Shown piece after piece: positions 1 to 7,842 of a DNA stretch of 25,289 nucleotides. The notes beneath the pieces were generated by a model that was not told the origin of the DNA, did no database searches, and saw only the letters and a list, made by a program, of their open reading frames with translations. How positions within the stretch are numbered: the stretch's first letter is position 1; each line of letters opens with the position of its first letter. The position numbers and the translations under genes are program-made. This stretch comes from Candidatus Delongbacteria bacterium (lineage in GTDB: Bacteria > Delongbacteria > UBA4055), in NCBI GenBank assembly GCA_027858795.1, contig JAQICF010000199.1:1-25289 (forward strand), written 5' to 3'.

Positions 1-1317
1 AAAACAATAAAAAAATTCGAGAATAGAAAAAAACAAATAATTGATTTGTCACAATTGGTAGAAAATACTATAAATTTCAATCTCAAAATTTGGAAAACTT
101 ATAGTAATTATATAGAAAATTATTTTGCTTCAAGCAAAGATCATAATTTAACTGAATTTTATGTTAAAAATTTGCGGGATAACTTAATAACTATTGAGAA
201 AAAAATTGACGACAAAATAATTAATATCCATAACTCGATTGGATTAGGCATAGATTTTTTTCAAAGAATCACAGATGATATAAAGTCATATAATAAGGTA
301 ATTGAAAATAATAATAATAAAATTCTGCTGTTAAACAATAAATTAAATAACTTAACTAAAGAAAATCAAAATATAAGGCGTAATTTATGCAAAGCTCTTT
401 TTAACGAACTAACAATCGAATATAAACCTATAATTCAGTCAATCAAAACTCTAGATTTAGAAATTGGAAAGATTGCTAAAGATATTAAAAAGAAGCAAGA
501 ATTAAACAAAATAAATAGAAAGGAAAAAGTAGCTGAAACTGTTAGCAGTATATTGAAATTTTTCTTTAAAGATAAATACACACTCGACAAAGAAACATTT
601 AGATTGATTTTTAAATCTATGAAGTTAGAGGAAGGACAAGCAAGCAATATTTTGAGTGAAGGTGAAAAGTCAATAATTGCTTTTGCTTATTACATGGGAG
701 ATACTCATTTAAAAGTAAATACAGTAGATGATTATGATAAAATATTCTTTATTATTGATGATCCAATTTCAAGTATGGATTTCAATCATGTTTATGCTTT
801 AAGTAGTATAATTCGAGATTTAAAGGTCGTTTTGAATTTTGAAAAAAAAGTAAGACTTATTATATTTACTCATAATTTAGAATTCATGCGTATAATAGTT
901 GCAAATAATATCGTGAGTAATAACTTTTTGCTGCATGAAGGTGAAATTAAAAAGTTCAATAACACTTTATCAGTACCATATATTAGTCACCTAGTAGATA
1001 TCTTCAAAATTAGTGACAGTAAACGTGATCCAGACCATACTACACCGAATTCGATTCGCCATATTCTTGAAACGATAACTAAATTTGAGTCTTTAGAATT
1101 AGGTAAAGATTCAATAAAAATATACCTAGAAAAATATTTTAAAGATGATATAAAAATTTACCCTCTCATTAACGATTTATCTCATGGTGCTTGGAGAAAC
1201 GAACAAGACACTATAACTGATACGGAATATGTATTATTATGTAAAGCAGTTATTGATCATATCAATGTTAAATATCAAAACCAAATTGACTATTGTAGAA
1301 AGTTATGTAATTCTTAA
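1..1317 (+). CDS. AAA_13-type ABC ATPase, RloC/PrrC-like, 5' end outside window
   Basis: The reading frame is open to base 1 with no stop, so the gene starts upstream of the window; the TTG at 46 is only an internal codon. The Walker A region is therefore not visible. What remains is a long coiled-coil-like Lys/Glu/Asn-rich stretch (about 50-600), the ABC signature LSEGEK (651-668), Walker B with IIDDPISSMD (about 751-780) and the H-loop IIFTHN (about 859-876). This order is typical of the C-terminal half of AAA_13 proteins, which include the tRNA anticodon nucleases PrrC and RloC. After the ATPase comes RxxxE (Arg codon 1057, Glu codon 1069) and, 38 residues later, LSHG (His codon 1183). That layout resembles the Arg-Glu-His triad of those nucleases, but RxxxE and a downstream His also occur in AAA_13 proteins of unknown activity. 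A defence role is inferred from family and neighbours; RNase activity is not shown. Confidence 0.8.
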   Translation, partial: KTIKKFENRKKQIIDLSQLVENTINFNLKIWKTYSNYIENYFASSKDHNLTEFYVKNLRDNLITIEKKIDDKIINIHNSIGLGIDFFQRITDDIKSYNKVIENNNNKILLLNNKLNNLTKENQNIRRNLCKALFNELTIEYKPIIQSIKTLDLEIGKIAKDIKKKQELNKINRKEKVAETVSSILKFFFKDKYTLDKETFRLIFKSMKLEEGQASNILSEGEKSIIAFAYYMGDTHLKVNTVDDYDKIFFIIDDPISSMDFNHVYALSSIIRDLKVVLNFEKKVRLIIFTHNLEFMRIIVANNIVSNNFLLHEGEIKKFNNTLSVPYISHLVDIFKISDSKRDPDHTTPNSIRHILETITKFESLELGKDSIKIYLEKYFKDDIKIYPLINDLSHGAWRNEQDTITDTEYVLLCKAVIDHINVKYQNQIDYCRKLCNS

Positions 1318-1344
1318 TCTTTATCGGTAATCGGAGCATAATTT

Positions 1345-1501
1345 ATGAACACTAATAAAATAGACAGGAAAGGTATAAATGCTTTAAGCGATTTTATTGA
1401 TAAATCTGAATTTTTAGCACCTTATTTGAAAGAAATTTAATCTACCTGTAACTTATCGTTCTTATGATTTAGAAATAAATGAATTATCTGATGATTATTA
1501 A
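1345..1501 (+). pseudogene. remnant of a deleted or frameshifted gene
   Basis: A GGAG ribosome-binding site (1333-1336) precedes ATG 1345, which opens a 31-residue frame (MNTNKIDRKGINALSDFIDK...) ending at TAA 1438. Directly after, in another frame, an open stretch reads LPVTYRSYDLEINELSDDY and stops at TAA 1499. The first part looks like a normal N-terminus and the second like a C-terminal tail. The simplest reading is one gene that lost its middle and its frame. No family is assigned. It could instead be a true 31-residue peptide gene followed by chance coding-like sequence. Confidence 0.4.
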
Positions 1502-1520
1502 AATAGGATAACTTGGATTT

Positions 1521-3929
1521 ATGAGAGATTTTTTCAAAAAACATAAATATTTGATAATATTATTACCTACATTGATTATTATCGTAGGAATATTAACCTA
1601 CTTATTTTTTACAAATAGAATTGAATTTCTTGTTTATTTCAAAATAGATAACTTGATAAAAAGTTTTTCTAAACTTGAAAAATGGATTTTAACTGGCACA
1701 CTGGGTGCAATTTCAATACTGAATGTTTTTAGAAACTTTTTTTCATCACTATTGTATGATAAAATATTCCCAAGACTTGATGGTAAGATATTAAAAAATA
1801 CAGAAAGCATATTAGAAAAACAAAGCGAGTTTAGTGAAAAATTTGATGATTTGAATCTTGACCCTCGCATTATTAAATCACTTACGAAGGAATTACCTTT
1901 AAAAGAAGGCGAAAGTAAACTTAAGGAAAAGATAAATCAATGGTATCAAGAAAGAAAAATTGAGTTGAAAGTAAAAGAAATATTATTGGGAAACATCGCT
2001 TACGCTTTTGAACAAAACAAAGAATTATCTTTAGAAGTAAAAAAGTTAAAGACAAGTGGTAATACAGAGGAAGCTAAACATCTGTCAAAGATTCAAAAAT
2101 ATTTCATCGATGGTGATGCGAATTCTATTAAGGATACTTATTTTTCAAGAAGAGAAAAATCAAAAAAAGAAGATATTAAAATTTTAAAGCAAAGTATTAA
2201 ATCAACAGAGATATTATTTGCATATGGAGAAACAAAAGTTTTATACGAAGAATTGATTGGAATCTCCCCATCTGCTGAAAACTATTTTAATTTTGCTTAT
2301 TTCTTACAAAAACAGAACTCATCTGCGGACGCCCTTAAAAACTATGAGAGTGCTCTGAATATTTATAGGGAACTTGAGAAAAAAAATCCAACGGCATACT
2401 TATATCATTTGGCAGTTACTTTGGTCAACATGGCTGTTATTCAAAGAGCTATACATGAACCCAATCAAGCTATAAAAAAACTTGAAGAAGCTCTGAAGAT
2501 TTACAGAGAATCTCCGAAAAGAAATCCAGAAACATATTTACCAATAATAGCTGGAATTTTGAGTAATTTAGCTGTTATACAAAGAACTATTCATGAACCC
2601 AATCAAGCTATAGAAAAACTTGAAGAAGCACTGAATATTACTAGAAAGCTTGCCGAAAAACAACCAGAAATACATTTACCAGTAGTAGCTGGAATGTTGA
2701 GAAATTTAGCTATTACATTAGGATATATGTATAAATATCCGCAAGCTGTAGAAAAACTTGAAGAAGCTCTGAATATAACAAGAAAACTTACCGAGAAACA
2801 TCCAGAAATACATTTACCTCAAGTAGCTGGAGTTTTGAATAATTTTGCTCTTATACTTAGTAACATGAATGAACCCACTCAAGCTTTAGAAAAAAATGAA
2901 GAAGCTCTGAAAATTTATAGAGAATTCTCTAAAACGAATCCTAGAGCATTCTTACCGAGTATAGCTGATGCTTTGAGGAATTCAGCCGAAATACATGCAC
3001 AAATGAATGAATTCCCAAAAGCTATTAAAAAAAATGAAGAAGCCTTAGATATTTATAAAAAATGTTCTAAAGAAAATCCCGAAGTATATTTTCCTTTTAT
3101 TGCAGCTATTTACAGCAATATAGGTTCTTTATTTCATACGATAAAAAGATATCCTTCTGCTGTTGTAAAATTTAAAAAAGCTCTAAAAATTTATAGAGAA
3201 TTTCCGAAAGAAAATCCAGAAATGTTTTTTTCTCAAGTAGCAAAAACATTAGTAAAGTTAGCTTTAACACAACAAGAAATGAATGAATATCCTCAAGCTT
3301 TAGAAAATTTTGAAGAAGCTCTAAAAATTAAAAGAGAAATTGCTGAAGGAAATCCAGGTATTCATTTACCAATGGTAGCTAAAACTTTGAATTATTTAGC
3401 TGTTTTACATACACATATGAATAAATATCCTCAAGCGATTGAAAATTATGAAGAAGCTCTGAAAATTTATAGAGAATTTACGAAAATAAATCCAGTAATA
3501 TTTTTTCCTCAAGTAGCTGATATTTTGAATCATTTAGCCCATTTATTTCGTACAATGAATAAACGTCTGCAAGCTGTAGAAAAACTTGAAGATGCTCTGA
3601 ATATTTATAAAGAACTTACGAAAGTTAATCCAAAAACAAATCTGTATTCTATCGCACTTACTTTAAGAAATATAGCTCTTACACTACGAGATATGAATGA
3701 ACCCACTCAAGCTTTAGAAAAATATGAAGATGCCTTAAAGGTTTATAAAGAATGTGCTAAAATAAATCCAAAAATGTACGATGTAGATTATGCACAGATG
3801 TTAATTTCAGGTGTACATTTATTCAAGATAAATAAAGTCAATTTGAAAGAAGCGGATAAAATTTTAAGTAACCATCAAGAAGAACCCTTGGCACAAGAAT
3901 TATCAAGATCCATAAAACAGTTAGAATGA
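1521..3929 (+). CDS. membrane-anchored TPR protein with eleven 46-residue repeats
   Basis: This 802-residue protein starts with a hydrophobic helix at residues 10-30 and a second, weaker one near 55-70, so it is probably anchored in the inner membrane. Residues 75-265 are charged and helical. Residues 268-773 (nt 2322-3839) are eleven consecutive 46-residue repeats with consensus like YPQAIEKLEEALKIYRE followed by NPe.hLPqVA..L.NLA. These are long TPRs of the kinesin-light-chain/TPR_10 style, expected to form a peptide-binding superhelix. The repeat has no indels over 506 residues. No enzymatic domain is seen, so a scaffold or sensor role is inferred. It lies among defence-type genes. The start has only a weak ribosome-binding site (TTGGA at 1513-1517). 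Confidence 0.8.
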   Translation: MRDFFKKHKYLIILLPTLIIIVGILTYLFFTNRIEFLVYFKIDNLIKSFSKLEKWILTGTLGAISILNVFRNFFSSLLYDKIFPRLDGKILKNTESILEKQSEFSEKFDDLNLDPRIIKSLTKELPLKEGESKLKEKINQWYQERKIELKVKEILLGNIAYAFEQNKELSLEVKKLKTSGNTEEAKHLSKIQKYFIDGDANSIKDTYFSRREKSKKEDIKILKQSIKSTEILFAYGETKVLYEELIGISPSAENYFNFAYFLQKQNSSADALKNYESALNIYRELEKKNPTAYLYHLAVTLVNMAVIQRAIHEPNQAIKKLEEALKIYRESPKRNPETYLPIIAGILSNLAVIQRTIHEPNQAIEKLEEALNITRKLAEKQPEIHLPVVAGMLRNLAITLGYMYKYPQAVEKLEEALNITRKLTEKHPEIHLPQVAGVLNNFALILSNMNEPTQALEKNEEALKIYREFSKTNPRAFLPSIADALRNSAEIHAQMNEFPKAIKKNEEALDIYKKCSKENPEVYFPFIAAIYSNIGSLFHTIKRYPSAVVKFKKALKIYREFPKENPEMFFSQVAKTLVKLALTQQEMNEYPQALENFEEALKIKREIAEGNPGIHLPMVAKTLNYLAVLHTHMNKYPQAIENYEEALKIYREFTKINPVIFFPQVADILNHLAHLFRTMNKRLQAVEKLEDALNIYKELTKVNPKTNLYSIALTLRNIALTLRDMNEPTQALEKYEDALKVYKECAKINPKMYDVDYAQMLISGVHLFKINKVNLKEADKILSNHQEEPLAQELSRSIKQLE

Positions 3930-3938
3930 TTTAATTTA

Positions 3939-4088
3939 ATGTTCTTCCGCCTTATAATGGCAACTGGAATAGTACAAGTTGAAAACAAAGTGTCTGCATA
4001 CAAATCAGAGAGCAAAAAATATAATTATGCCAATGTTGAAATGAGAGTAAAAGCTCTGAAAATGTATTTTGGAATTAAACAGGGATGA
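3939..4088 (+). CDS. small ORF (49 aa), possible remnant or coupled peptide
   Basis: ATG 3939 opens a 49-residue frame beginning MFFRLIMATGIVQVENKVSA and ending KALKMYFGIKQG, with TGA at 4086-4088. It sits between the TPR gene and the UDG-like gene and reaches into the start region of the latter, so its translation could be coupled to it. The composition is protein-like (amphipathic, Lys/Glu-rich), but no clear ribosome-binding site is seen at 3939 and I do not recognise a family. It may be the C-terminal leftover of a lost gene rather than a functional peptide. Confidence 0.3.
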   Translation: MFFRLIMATGIVQVENKVSAYKSESKKYNYANVEMRVKALKMYFGIKQG

Positions 4089-4090
4089 AA

Positions 4091-4801
4091 ATGAACATAG
4101 ATTATTTTAATAATATAATTTTAGAATTATGGAAAGCTCAGAATGGTTCTGAATTAGTTAAGCTAGCTCCGTTACTTTACAATGAACCGAAGAAAAACTC
4201 TATACTATTTATAGGTATAAATCCTTCATTCAGTAAAAAAGGATTTATCTCGATTTTAAAAGATACAAAATATGAATATGTTTTAAAAAATTTGAAAGAC
4301 TTTTACTCTACAAGTATTGATTATACAAATAAAATATATAAATTTAAAGAAATTGAAGAAATCGCTAGGAAGAAAATCAATTACTTTAATAAATTTCGAA
4401 AAATATCAAAAGAATCAAATTTGGATTGGGATCATATTGACCTTCTGCAAATTAGAGAAACTAATCAGCAAAATATTAAAGATATAATCAAAGAAAATAA
4501 GTTTTTGAAGGATCAAATTAAATTGTCTGTAGAATTAATCAATTATATAAAACCAAAGATGATTGTAGTTGAGAATGCTTTAGCTAGACGGATTTTATTT
4601 GATGAGTTTAATACATTTGAGACAAACATAATTTCCGAAAAAATAGATAAAACGATTGGTACTTATCGCTATCTTCCAAACAATAATGTACCTATTTTTT
4701 TCACAGGCATGTTAACAGGTCAGCATGCACTTGACAATGGAAGTTACGAAAGACTAAAATGGCATATTAAATTTGTTCTTGATAAAGAAAAAGAAGGATA
4801 A
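4091..4801 (+). CDS. uracil-DNA glycosylase-superfamily-like protein
   Basis: The protein is about 236 residues. Near residue 40 it has a hydrophobic strand followed by a turn, ILFIGINPSFS, which resembles motif A of uracil-DNA glycosylases (G-x-N/D-P-G/S). Near the C-terminus VPIFFTGMLTGQHALDNGS occupies the place of the second catalytic loop, which normally carries His. A strand like IKPKMIVVENALA in between fits the alpha/beta fold. The usual HPSP motif is absent, so the assignment is to the fold and activity is unproven. Two ATGs are possible: 4091 has AGGGA (4081-4085) at 5-nt spacing and is preferred; 4085 is the alternative. The next gene starts 3 nt after its stop, so the two are probably co-translated. 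A role in damaged or modified DNA is inferred. Confidence 0.5.
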   Translation: MNIDYFNNIILELWKAQNGSELVKLAPLLYNEPKKNSILFIGINPSFSKKGFISILKDTKYEYVLKNLKDFYSTSIDYTNKIYKFKEIEEIARKKINYFNKFRKISKESNLDWDHIDLLQIRETNQQNIKDIIKENKFLKDQIKLSVELINYIKPKMIVVENALARRILFDEFNTFETNIISEKIDKTIGTYRYLPNNNVPIFFTGMLTGQHALDNGSYERLKWHIKFVLDKEKEG

Positions 4802-4804
4802 AAT

Positions 4805-5719
4805 ATGAAAAATTTCAATGAAAAAGAAGAGTACTCTTTTGAAGACATTCAACTCTTGATTGATAACGACGTTGAAGAATCACTATATTTAGATTTTAAA
4901 CAAGCCGAATCGTTAAACAAAAAAGATCAAAATAAGAGATTTGATATTTCTAAAGATGTTGCTTCCTTTGCTAACTCTGATGGTGGTGTTATTGTGTATG
5001 GTATAAAAGAAAAAAATCATAAAGCACACTCAATATCATTTATTAACGGAAATGATATTACAAAGGAGTGGCTGGAGCAAGTTATTAGTTCTAATATACA
5101 AAGACATATTCCAGACTTGAAAATATATCCAATAAGAGAAAATGGAGATATTGAAAAGAGTATATATATTGTAAAAATACCTGCAAGCTCCGAAGCTCCA
5201 CATTTAAGTAAAGATAAAAAGTTTTACAAACGATTTAATTTTGAATCTGTAGCAATGGAAGAGTATGAAGTAAGACAATTATATGGTAGAAAAGCTAAGG
5301 CAAATCTGTATATTAGTGGATTTATGTTTAGTGAAAAGAAAACCGATAATATAAATACATTTTCAGTTGAATGTTCTGTGAAAATTAAAAATGATGGTGA
5401 TATACCTGAAAGATTCTATAAAACCAATATGTATTTATATAAATTAACAGGTCTAGAAAATGTTACATGGGAAGTATACAAGAATTATGAATTTACGAGA
5501 ATAGATAATAATAGGACTTTGAAGATATCGTCACAGAACAAATCTGTCATCTACCCTCAGGAAAGTATTGATACAATCAGGTTTAATATTGAGATGCCAA
5601 GAGATAAAATGGAATCAATATTGAGTAAAATTACAGTTGAAATAGGACTAATGTATTCTAATGAAAAAAGATTTTTTAAGACTGATTTTAAAGAATATTT
5701 GGAAAAACAAAAGAAATAA
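4805..5719 (+). CDS. Schlafen AlbA_2 domain protein
   Basis: Residues 20-160 match the AlbA_2 (Schlafen) pattern: an acidic patch and DFK (EESLYLDFKQAE, residues 24-35), then DVASFANSDGGVIVYGI (51-67), then a segment with PASSEAPHLSKDKKFYKRFN typical of the end of the domain. AlbA_2 proteins are ATP- or nucleic-acid-associated; eukaryotic Schlafens with this core cleave tRNA/rRNA, and bacterial ones recur in phage-defence loci. Residues 165-304 form a beta-rich C-terminal region that I do not recognise. The 3-nt gap from the UDG-like gene indicates one transcript. No helicase or HTH partner domain is fused, unlike many longer bacterial AlbA_2 proteins. Confidence 0.8.
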   Translation: MKNFNEKEEYSFEDIQLLIDNDVEESLYLDFKQAESLNKKDQNKRFDISKDVASFANSDGGVIVYGIKEKNHKAHSISFINGNDITKEWLEQVISSNIQRHIPDLKIYPIRENGDIEKSIYIVKIPASSEAPHLSKDKKFYKRFNFESVAMEEYEVRQLYGRKAKANLYISGFMFSEKKTDNINTFSVECSVKIKNDGDIPERFYKTNMYLYKLTGLENVTWEVYKNYEFTRIDNNRTLKISSQNKSVIYPQESIDTIRFNIEMPRDKMESILSKITVEIGLMYSNEKRFFKTDFKEYLEKQKK

Positions 5720-5731
5720 CAAAAAAATAAT

Positions 5732-5760
5732 AGCAAAGGGTCACTATTTGATGCTTTGCT
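5732..5760. promoter_or_regulatory. inverted repeat at the -35 region of the kinase operon
   Basis: AGCAAAG (5732-5738) and CTTTGCT (5754-5760) form a perfect 7-nt dyad with 15 nt between arms. The right arm covers most of the candidate -35 box at 5756-5761. No T-run follows, so it reads better as an operator than as a terminator for the AlbA_2 gene, though a weak terminator cannot be excluded. Confidence 0.35.
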
Positions 5761-5784
5761 TATGTTATATTGCAATTGTGTAAT
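5756..5784 (+). promoter_or_regulatory. candidate sigma-70 promoter of the kinase operon
   Basis: TTGCTT (5756-5761), a 17-nt spacer and TGTAAT (5779-5784) form a moderate -35/-10 pair about 50 nt before the kinase start. A second dyad, GTAAT (5780-5784) and ATTAC (5791-5795), covers the -10. The two dyads over the two boxes suggest repressor control, which is inference. Confidence 0.35.
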
Positions 5785-5833
5785 ACAAAAATTACTTAGA
5801 AGGGTTAAAAATAATTGAAATTTAAGGAATAAT

Positions 5834-6661
5834 ATGTCAAGTGTTATTGAAAATATTTTAAGTATTTGTAAGGATCAGATTTTAATAAAGGAAGGTGGTC
5901 AGAAGAAAGTATATTCTTGCATTCATCCCAAATATGGCAAAGTTGTTGCAAAGATCGGTAAATTTTCTTCAACTGCATCATTAGAAAGAATCAAAAGAGA
6001 AGTCCAATTTTTAAAATCGATCAAATCTGACTATTTTCCTAAGAATCATGATTTCATTTTGGATTTAGTGGATAATGAATTTGTAATTATAGAAGAATTT
6101 ATAGATTTTATTGATTACGCAAAAGTTAGAGAATATTATAACACTGAAGAAAAGATTATTTCCTTAATTGTTATATTGATTGAAGCTTTGAAAATTCTTT
6201 GGGATAAAAATATTGTTCATAGAGACTTAAAACCGGATAATATCCTTTTTTTAGAAGATTTCAACCCTAAGATAATTGATTTAGGTATTGCTAGATTTTT
6301 AGATGATGATTCGCTAACTCATGATCTTGCCTTTATGGGGCCATGTACACCTTTATATGCAACTCCAGAACAATTACAAAATCAAAAGACATTGATTGAT
6401 ATTAGGACAGATTTTTATCTAATCGGGATTTTAACATTAGAATTATTTTTAGGTTATCATCCTTTTCTTCCAGCTAAAGTAGGTAATACTTTGTCGGTAC
6501 CCGAAAATATTATGAAGGGACTTTACGTTCATCCTGAAAATAATAGCGCTTCATCAGAGTTTTCTTACTTAATTAATAATTTATTGTCTGTCGAATTATT
6601 TAAAAGATTTAGAAATTATGATATGTTTCTTGGATACATTAAAAAGAATTGGAGTATATAA
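5834..6661 (+). CDS. Hanks-type serine/threonine protein kinase
   Basis: The protein is 275 residues and consists only of a kinase domain. Visible elements: glycine-rich loop EGGQKKVY (20-27), ATP-anchoring Lys40 in VVAKIG, helix-C Glu56, catalytic loop HRDLKPDN (129-136, Asp131 and Asn136), metal-binding DLG (149-151, in place of DFG), an ATPE motif (176-179) in place of APE, and the D-x-x-x-x-G helix segment DFYLIGILTLELFLGYHPF. All catalytic residues are present, so an active kinase is expected. There is no membrane segment or PASTA/sensor domain, unlike housekeeping bacterial kinases. AAGGA (5824-5828) supports the start. Its stop overlaps the next start (TAATG, 6659-6663), so its product is probably made together with the two proteins downstream. 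Likely substrates are those partners; this is inference. Confidence 0.92.
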   Translation: MSSVIENILSICKDQILIKEGGQKKVYSCIHPKYGKVVAKIGKFSSTASLERIKREVQFLKSIKSDYFPKNHDFILDLVDNEFVIIEEFIDFIDYAKVREYYNTEEKIISLIVILIEALKILWDKNIVHRDLKPDNILFLEDFNPKIIDLGIARFLDDDSLTHDLAFMGPCTPLYATPEQLQNQKTLIDIRTDFYLIGILTLELFLGYHPFLPAKVGNTLSVPENIMKGLYVHPENNSASSEFSYLINNLLSVELFKRFRNYDMFLGYIKKNWSI

Positions 6662-7842
6662 TGAAATTATTTCATCAAACAGGATTTAGGCAAAACTGGA
6701 ACATACAAAGTTACGAACAAGATAATATTGGTGATGGATTAATCTTTTCACCGGTAAATTTTGAAAAAGAAAAATTAATCAAAATTAAATCTGAAATTAA
6801 GTCTAAAAGTATTTTTGATCCTCAATTTTATTTAATTAATGATAGAAAAGGAAAGCTATCTTCTTATAATTTTTTCTATACTGATGTAAATACTAGTGAT
6901 TATGAAAAGACTTCTAGAATGATTGCAAAAAACTGTTTAGACTTTCAAATAGAAAATAAATTTCTTTACAATGTTATACCTTCAAGATATTATGACGAAC
7001 TTCCAATGAATTTTTATGATCAGTATTATGAAAACATAATTTCCCCTTTCGTGAAGTATCATAAAGCTGTTAGTAATGAGGATAATTTATTATTAACTTT
7101 TATTGTAAAGCAGATTCATATAACTGATGAATCAACAAGAAATAGAATACTTAATTGGATAACAAGTATTCAAGGTATTAAGGGTGTTTATCTGATTTTT
7201 GAAACAAATTTTAATACAAAACAAATTAAAGATTTTGAATACTTATATAACTCATTGCTTTTCATACACTACTTGAAGCTCAACAATCTTGAAGTACACA
7301 TAGGGTACACTAATACTGAAGGGATTCTCTACTCATTGGCAAATCCAGACTCAATTAGTATGGGGTCATATGAGAATTTAAGAAATTTTAGCATTAAAAG
7401 ATTTGAAACTACTGAAAAAAAACCAATGAAAGCACCAAGAGCGAGATTGTATATCGGTAATTTATTTCAATGGATTGATTATGATTATATAAAAGCAATT
7501 GTAAGATTATATCCTGATCACAGAAATTTGATAGAACAGTCAAGGTATAATCCAATAATGTTTGAGCCTTCATTTAACTGGCATTTTGCGAAAGCTGAAC
7601 CATATAAGCACTTTTTTAAAGTATTCTCAAATCAAGTCTCAGAATTACCAAGTGATTTTTTTGAAAGAATTTCTTACTTGAAAAATGAGTTTAAAAATGC
7701 TATCATCAAGTATAATGAGATTTCTGAGTGCAATATTGCTATGGATGAAAATAGTGACGGTTCTCATTTGTCACATTGGCTAAATGCCATATCTTTATTT
7801 GAGAAGTATATAAAGGATAACCCATATGAGTTTCAAAACTGA
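6661..7842 (+). CDS. unrecognised protein between kinase and nuclease, possible alpha/beta barrel
   Basis: This 393-residue protein starts at ATG 6661, with GGAG (6651-6654) 6 nt upstream; a TTG at 6649 is in frame but lacks such a site. I do not recognise the family with confidence. Segments that look like strand-loop elements of an alpha/beta barrel are GDGLIFSP (24-31), FDPQFYL (52-58), the strand LLLTFIVKQI, IKGVYLIFET, then HIGYTNTEG with SISMGSYENLRNF (213-243), and ARLYIGNLFQWID. Their spacing faintly recalls tRNA-guanine-transglycosylase-like barrels, a low-confidence idea. The C-terminal third is helical and ends in a His-containing SDGSHLSHW segment. It overlaps the kinase by 1 nt and the nuclease by 17 nt, so all three form one translationally coupled unit. 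No signal peptide or membrane helix is seen. Confidence 0.75.
   Translation: MKLFHQTGFRQNWNIQSYEQDNIGDGLIFSPVNFEKEKLIKIKSEIKSKSIFDPQFYLINDRKGKLSSYNFFYTDVNTSDYEKTSRMIAKNCLDFQIENKFLYNVIPSRYYDELPMNFYDQYYENIISPFVKYHKAVSNEDNLLLTFIVKQIHITDESTRNRILNWITSIQGIKGVYLIFETNFNTKQIKDFEYLYNSLLFIHYLKLNNLEVHIGYTNTEGILYSLANPDSISMGSYENLRNFSIKRFETTEKKPMKAPRARLYIGNLFQWIDYDYIKAIVRLYPDHRNLIEQSRYNPIMFEPSFNWHFAKAEPYKHFFKVFSNQVSELPSDFFERISYLKNEFKNAIIKYNEISECNIAMDENSDGSHLSHWLNAISLFEKYIKDNPYEFQN

Noticed and set aside
46..48. TTG as the start of the first gene
   Set aside because: The frame is open from base 1, there is no ribosome-binding site, and the ATPase would lack its Walker A half; the gene clearly begins upstream.
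2322..3839. CRISPR-like periodicity at 138 nt
   Set aside because: The period is 46 codons of a TPR protein; there are no identical short repeats with unique spacers.
6649..6651. TTG start for the middle gene of the kinase operon
   Set aside because: ATG 6661 has GGAG at 6-nt spacing and the common TAATG overlap with the kinase stop.
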